DNA from: Hawksworthiomyces lignivorus
Taxonomy: Eukaryota > Ascomycota > Sordariomycetes > Ophiostomatales > Ophiostomataceae
Length of the DNA: 64,000 bases
NCBI GenBank assembly: GCA_002917075.1
Contig: NTMA01000005.1
Coordinates: 434,001 to 498,000, forward strand
Reading direction: 5' to 3'
Position numbers and translations under genes: made by a program. The notes beneath the pieces were generated by a model. The model was not told the DNA's origin and did not search any database. It worked only from the letters and a program-made list of their open reading frames with translations. This document shows positions 59,201 to 64,000 of the stretch, in pieces; the stretch's first letter is position 1, and every line of letters starts with the position of its first letter.

Positions 59201-60378
59201 TGACACGATTCAAATATGTAAGAGATGCATCACAACATTTTACTCAAGCTCATTAAGAAATGAACAAGATACCGGCGAATATCAAAGAGCGTCAGCGGCC
59301 TTCACGTGATGCAGAATAACCTATGAAAATATTGGGAGGTTATTTTCAGAGGGTACCATGTAAGAGAAGGGGGTGGTAGTTTGGAAAACACGTGTGTGCA
59401 GAGCAAAGTTGGGACCGCTGTTGTGCCAAGATGATATCAGAATCATGTCCCGATAAAACATGCCGTGCGGAAAATATCACAGTCAACCTTGTGGATGTCT
59501 TGAAACAGATACACCAAGTTGGGGTCAACTTCGTGTCCCCTGACCCGCCGTCTTGTTGAAAAATCAGGTGGCTATGACTTTTGCTCATACGCTTATTCAC
59601 TCTGCACAGCAAGAGGTGCTCTGGTATGGCAGCGCTATTTGCTTGCATCGTCACCCGCGCGCACGGGAGAGGGCAAAAAAAAAACGAAAAATTCTGCAGC
59701 ACAGTTGCGTTCGCTAATGCGGCATGTTCCGCTCGAATGACATGTCACAGCACCCTCACCATTTCGTTGACAATTTTACTTACCATCTCGCGCAAACCTG
59801 TCGTTTTAGGGAGTTGTTTCATTGGAAAATGGAAACAGGAGGTCCTCTTGGCGTGGTAATACAGCAGCCACAGGTCCACGGTGCAAATTGCAGCTGAATT
59901 AAAAAAAAAAAAAAAAAAGCTCCTTAAAAGCTTTCAGCAAAGCACTATTTTGTGACGGGAGACTAATAATCTGCACATACACATGGATCCTGATCCCTCT
60001 GCGAAAAGCTATGAGCGCTTTGTGGCTCTTTGGTACAAGACGCCTCTCGGTAGATGGACGCACACACAGCGTTCAGTGCCCGTTTGGGGCAGTCTCTCAA
60101 GTCCACTTTTCTCGGCGCTTATTTTCCAGTCACAGAGGTGCCGACGGGCCAATCGGCGCGCAGCACTTAGACCAGAAATGAATTCGCTCCCCTGCTCAAT
60201 TTGCTTGCTGCACGACAGAGCACACCTACTGCGCATCCTATTAGCCAATCAGGTCGGATGGCTGGGGGTGCTTCTGTTCACTTACGGCGCTTAACCGCCT
60301 CTTTAACTCTCCCCCCTATGCATCTTGTCTGGAGCCAGTGCGATTGGCTGGGGACGGCGGCGATATCACCTTAGAGAG
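56261..60378. other. Gene-poor, 4.1 kb
   Basis: This contains one TACTCCGTA copy (56887-56895), a (GGA)n-rich run at 56954-56973, an A19 run at 59900-59918 and several protein-like but short ORFs (57026-57163 plus, 57734-58141 plus, 58813-59019 minus). None can be assigned. Three CCAAT words at 60149, 60245 and 60343 lie at the right end. Confidence 0.4.
60149..60347. promoter_or_regulatory. Three evenly spaced CCAAT boxes
   Basis: CCAATCG at 60149, CCAATCA at 60245 and the inverse CGATTGG ending at 60347 (CCAATCG on the minus strand). Spacing is about 96-98 bp. All three carry the C after CCAAT that suits the fungal CCAAT-binding complex. They lie 30-230 nt before the candidate start at 60379. 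Confidence 0.4.
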
Positions 60379-60728
60379 ATGTCTTCTCTTTTCTTTTCTT
60401 TTTCCAAATGGAACTCCTTATTTTTGGCTCCCAATCACCGAAGAAGGGCCTCTTCTAAGATTAATAACCCTATGTCACGATCAGACCCAGCTCCATCTAG
60501 GTTAGACAATGTATGGAGATACCTAACGCTGTTCACATATATGTTCTATTTTGGGTGAGTACAGGCGGAGACTTGCCTGTGCGGAGATGGTACTAGAGAT
60601 TTCCCCCTCCCAGTGCTGCGCGCAAGCTTCAGCATATCGTAACACCGCTTTGCCATTTGGCACACATGGCATAGTATTGTTCTTTATTCTTCTACCTCGG
60701 CAGGCGGAAATGTGCTAAAGCGTTGTAG
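60379..60728 (+). CDS. Candidate two-exon small gene (66 residues), unrecognised
   Basis: Exon 1 (60379-60554) starts MSSLFFSFSKWNSLFLAPNH and ends at a perfect GTGAGT donor. A 149-nt intron closes with TTCTTCTACCTCGGCAG. Exon 2 (60704-60728) adds seven residues. The product has a basic, Ser-rich N-terminal part without acidic residues, which could be mitochondrial targeting, and a hydrophobic stretch YLTLFTYMFYF near the C-terminus. Three CCAAT boxes precede it. Coding bias is weak and no family is recognised, so the splice sites and promoter words are the main support. Confidence 0.3.
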
Positions 60729-61276
60729 TTGCTGGTTCACAAAAAGTGCTTCTGGGCACCTCTAAGCCAGTCACTGTCGCAGGGATCGTCATGCACTATG
60801 TTCCTGTTCATTTTCCAAGTCATATTTTTCATCTATCCTGCTTATAATATCTCTGATCCTACTAGAGTCACATCCAGGTGAGTCAAGAGAAGTAAAAGAG
60901 AGAAAAGCTTAATATTCCATCGCCTGTAGCATATCATATCCTCATGTATTGTGGTATCGTCGAAAAATAGACTGCTCCCTCTGCCTGCCAGCTCTACCAA
61001 GAAACGGCTAAACCAAACCAAAAAAAAAGGAAAATTGTAACATAGAAAATACAGTGTAGAGAGTGTGGTATGTGTTTGTGCGTAAAATTTGAACCGTCTT
61101 GCCATAGAAATGAAATGCCGTGTGACGCCAATGCCAGCTCCAACCTTTGTCCTGTTATGCCCGATAAATATTGCCTCAAATTTTTTTTTTTAAAAAAAAC
61201 ATCGTAACCATTACATCCCGAGAGAGAACCCAAGGGGCTCTCTCATCATTATGCGAGCGGTATACATCCACTTCGC
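60729..61276. other. Intergenic, 3' side of the Ser/Pro-rich protein gene
   Basis: AT-rich, with T/A runs at 61180-61199. No coding signal was seen; it must include the 3' untranslated region of the minus-strand gene to the right. Confidence 0.5.
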
Positions 61277-62359
61277 TTATTCAGCGTGCTGCTTATCGCA
61301 CTCCATTTTCCGCTTCTTGCCCTTGGGTGCCGGGTCCATGCGTGGCGTGTATGTGACAGTGCGTGTCACAACCTCGCGGATGTGGCGAATGCTGGTTTTT
61401 GCGGAAGCTGTTGCTGATGGCGCGGTGGGAGCATTGGGTGCTGATGTTGTGGATGTGGTTGATGCGGCAGGCTTGCCATTGCATTTGTTGCAGGACGGTG
61501 CATGTTGTGATGGAGGGGCTGGCGCCTTGAACTCGGCATATCTTGCCTTCAGAGCAGACTCCCAATCAAAAGGTGATACGACCGTAGACTTGGCGCTGAA
61601 TGGTGACCGGATCGGTGAGTTGATCTGACTGGCGTTGGACACTGCTGGGGAGATGGGAATTTTCAGGCTGGGGAAAGTTGTGCGCCCGATCGCGGGAGCA
61701 GATGTCGGGAAGTTGCTGCTGCCAAAGGGGCTGACGGGAATAGATGTGTCAATGCGGGCAATCTTGGGCGACTTGTGAGCACGCTCGCAGTCGCAAGAGC
61801 AGTCAGTTGCATTGCTCGAGGTAGATGCGGCAGTCGAAGGGGCGCTGTCTGTGGTACCATCTTTGTCCTCGTTGTCATCGTCCGAGGTTGACGAAGAAAT
61901 GGATGCCGACGATGCCGCTGCCGGGTTGCTTCTGGCTGTGACCTTGACAGGACCTGATATTGACGCTCGGTGTAGAATCCTGGGCCGGGTTGGTGCAGCA
62001 GCGGATGGTGTGGGATTGGTAGCCGGGCTGTTCGTGGATGGGCTTGGCGCAATCGGGCTGGCTAGCTTCAGGAAGTCCATGTATGCGACCGGAGGGGTGA
62101 TGGGTGTCTTGAGGAGGCCTTCCTCGGCTTTGATGGCGACCATGGGCGAGTGTAGGCCGGCTGATGCGAGTCCAGCGGATGGCAGTCCAGCGGAAGGGAG
62201 ACCAGCAGAAGGCAGGCCTGCCGAAGGCAGCGGCTCACGCGCAGATGTCGGGAAGGCGGAGTGAGGCGTGCGCACGGAAGCGGCTGACTTCAGAGCATCG
62301 GCAGGGAAAGAAGCTGTGACGGGCGTCGACAGCGAGAGAGTGGGCTTGCGAGAAGTCAT
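61277..62359 (-). CDS. Ser/Pro/Thr-rich nuclear-type protein with pentapeptide repeats
   Basis: Single exon, 360 residues from MTSRKPTLSL. The protein is low in complexity and has many SP/TP sites. Residues 44-68 are five copies of LPSAG/LASAG. An acidic patch follows (TSDDDNEDKDG, about 159-169), then CSCDC at 187-191 and CNKCNGK at 290-296, possibly metal or redox sites. The C-terminus (VTRTVTYTPRMDPAPKGKKR) ends in a basic KGKKRKME cluster like a nuclear signal. SPFDWESALKARYAEF (263-277) looks like a conserved short helix. I recall unnamed homologues in Sordariomycetes but no function. A longer reading starting upstream with MLGLIF is rejected because that part looks like untranslated leader. 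The GC-rich frame is well supported. Confidence 0.8.
   Translation of the reverse strand: MTSRKPTLSLSTPVTASFPADALKSAASVRTPHSAFPTSAREPLPSAGLPSAGLPSAGLPSAGLASAGLHSPMVAIKAEEGLLKTPITPPVAYMDFLKLASPIAPSPSTNSPATNPTPSAAAPTRPRILHRASISGPVKVTARSNPAAASSASISSSTSDDDNEDKDGTTDSAPSTAASTSSNATDCSCDCERAHKSPKIARIDTSIPVSPFGSSNFPTSAPAIGRTTFPSLKIPISPAVSNASQINSPIRSPFSAKSTVVSPFDWESALKARYAEFKAPAPPSQHAPSCNKCNGKPAASTTSTTSAPNAPTAPSATASAKTSIRHIREVVTRTVTYTPRMDPAPKGKKRKMECDKQHAE
62156..62230 (-). repeat. Five-copy 15-bp tandem repeat (LPSAG)
   Basis: The repeat encodes residues 44-68 of the Ser/Pro-rich protein. The unit is 15 bp, copies differ at synonymous and one non-synonymous site (P to A in the last), and frame is kept, so copy number may vary between strains. 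Confidence 0.9.
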
Positions 62360-64000
62360 ATTGGCAGAAGGTGCAAGGTGAAGATTGGGTGAACAGAGTT
62401 GGAGGAGTGAAGTATGTAGAGTGTTAAGGTGTAGCTGAAAGATCAAGCCAAGCAAATGACTCGTTCTGAATGCGGACTGTCAGGTCAAGGTAACCTTGAA
62501 GGAGAGCAGCAGGTCACAAGAGCTGGCAGTTGAGGAAGAAGAGAGGAAGAGAAAAGAAAATCTAGACGACGAAGATGGGAATGGGAGGTATACATATATT
62601 ATTGGTATAATACGGGCGGGCGTACGCTGGAGCGGCGAGAAGAAGGAAGTGAGAGGGAACGAGCAAACGATAGATGAATGGAAACTCTCAAGTTAGGGGG
62701 GAGGGGGGAACATGGGGTGGGCGGCAAGCGGTGGGCGCCTGGAGAACGATGGAGATACATTGAAGTGTGTGTGTGAGTGAGTGTGAGCGAGTGTGAGCGA
62801 GTGTGTGCATGTGTATTTTTCTGTGGTGTGTGTGCGTGTGTGTAGAAGAGACGCGCTGTTGAGAGACTTGCAGCTCGAGGACGACGCTGAGAGGACGAAG
62901 GGAAAAGGCGTGGGTGTGAGCCGTGCTCCTCTTCGCACCCTGTAGCCCTGAAGTTTGTGTGCACTTACATGTGCTACACAATAGCCACACCCTTCCCTCC
63001 CTCTTTCTCTTCTTCCCCCACCCCCGTCCCGAGCGCGCCAAAAAAAAAAGAGGGAATCAAAACCCAAAGAAATGGGTCTGGAGGGGGTGAGCTGGAGGGT
63101 GAAAAAGAAAGTGTGTGCCAAACCGACCTAGCGGACCAGGCGTGTTTTGGTTTGCTGTTTTTTTCTTGGTTGATGAACTCGTAGGCGTTTGCTGCTATCG
63201 TTCTGGACTCAGACACGGTCTATGTGCTCTGTTTGGACGACCCCTGTCCTGTCACCTTGTGTTTGGCGCCGAATGTTTGGTATTTTCTTTTCCTCTTGTT
63301 TCTTAGCTGTTTGTTTGTTTTGACGCCGGTCTTCCTGCGGCCGGGCTGGCCTGTCTCGTCCCTCTTTTTTTCTCTGACCCGCTTGAGTGGACTGGATGAA
63401 GAAAAACGCTAGCAGGGGTTCGTGGAAGAAAGCTACGCAGCAGGGAGCTACAGGGCGCAACCCGACAGTTGGCGCGTGAAGGCGGACCAAGCGTGGAGAA
63501 AGACAAAAAGGGAACAGAGATGGACAAGGGTTTTAAGAGAGATAGAGTGATGCAGGAAAAGAGACGACAACGTGGGAGAAGCGGTCGGAAGATACGGGAG
63601 CAGAGGGGAGAGAGAGGGAGGTCAGTGTATCGTATAGAGGTGAGAGCAGAGCTCCAGAATGCGACGTCGAGGCCAGAGTAGAGAGAGGTCGGTTAAGATC
63701 TACGTCACCCACCCGCACACTGGGCAAAAACCCGGGTGATTATGGGCAAATTGTGTGGGAGGGAAGGAACGAGGGGCTAAGTGAAAGGACGAAAGAAGAC
63801 AGAAAGCGGGTAGAGCAAATGGGAAGCTACGAGGAGCAATATGAAGCAATATGAAAGCAATGAGAGGCAAAGTGAGGCAATGACAAGCAGAATGGAAGGA
63901 GCAGAGGGTTGTATTGCAATAGCGCCTTCTGTATTTTAATGCAATTGTTCGTAGCACCTAATACGTTCTGTACTATGTAAACTACCTACCTAGGTATGTA
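62360..64000. other. Upstream region of the Ser/Pro-rich gene with GT-rich and G-run tracts
   Basis: This contains the promoter and leader of the minus-strand gene. G runs at 62696-62701, 62703-62708, 62714-62717 and 62719-62721 form a quadruplex motif. GT-rich simple sequence covers 62765-62843. At 63987-63996 lies the palindrome TACCTAGGTA. Near 63838-63892 short GCAATATGAA-like units repeat. No gene seen. Confidence 0.5.

Noticed and set aside
1..64000. CRISPR array, ribosome binding sites, operons, attachment sites
   Set aside because: No regularly spaced repeats, and the eukaryotic gene structure makes bacterial features inapplicable.

Overview
The window reads as a nuclear contig of a filamentous ascomycete, probably a Sordariomycete. 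The evidence is intron-split genes with 50-150 nt GT-AG introns, GC-rich coding islands in AT-richer spacers full of A/T homopolymers, CT-rich leaders, a tRNA with an intron after position 37, and fungal families (Zn2Cys6 regulator, Apq12, GPN3, Pso2/Snm1, Lsm2, Hap2). Species cannot be read from the sequence. No rRNA, CRISPR array, intact transposon or secondary-metabolite cluster was seen.

Layout. 0-12 kb: a cut-off gene with a PLC-like start, a four-exon FAD polyamine/amine oxidase, a helical N-terminal domain plus ankyrin protein, a small secreted NTF2-like protein and an MFS monocarboxylate-type transporter, all on the minus strand. 12.9-16 kb: tRNA-Gly(UCC), APQ12 and the GTPase GPN3. 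19.7-28.7 kb: a 1125-residue Ser-rich regulator-like protein and a seven-exon Zn2Cys6 factor. 28.7-44.1 kb: about 15 kb with no sizeable recognisable gene, but with a 56-residue Cys-rich protein gene that I recognise and two weaker candidates. 44.1-51 kb: PSO2/SNM1 repair nuclease, LSM2 and HAP2/HapB. 51-61 kb: a second gene-poor tract, with two candidate microgenes. 61.3-62.4 kb: a Ser/Pro-rich nuclear-type protein with a five-copy pentapeptide repeat.

The recognisable genes are unrelated housekeeping, regulatory and metabolic functions. Neighbours do not form one pathway. Most exon boundaries were deduced from splice consensus and from the conserved protein reading across each junction, so they are predictions. 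The least explained parts are the two gene-poor tracts, where several short ORFs look coding and none belongs to a family I can name with certainty except the 56-residue one.
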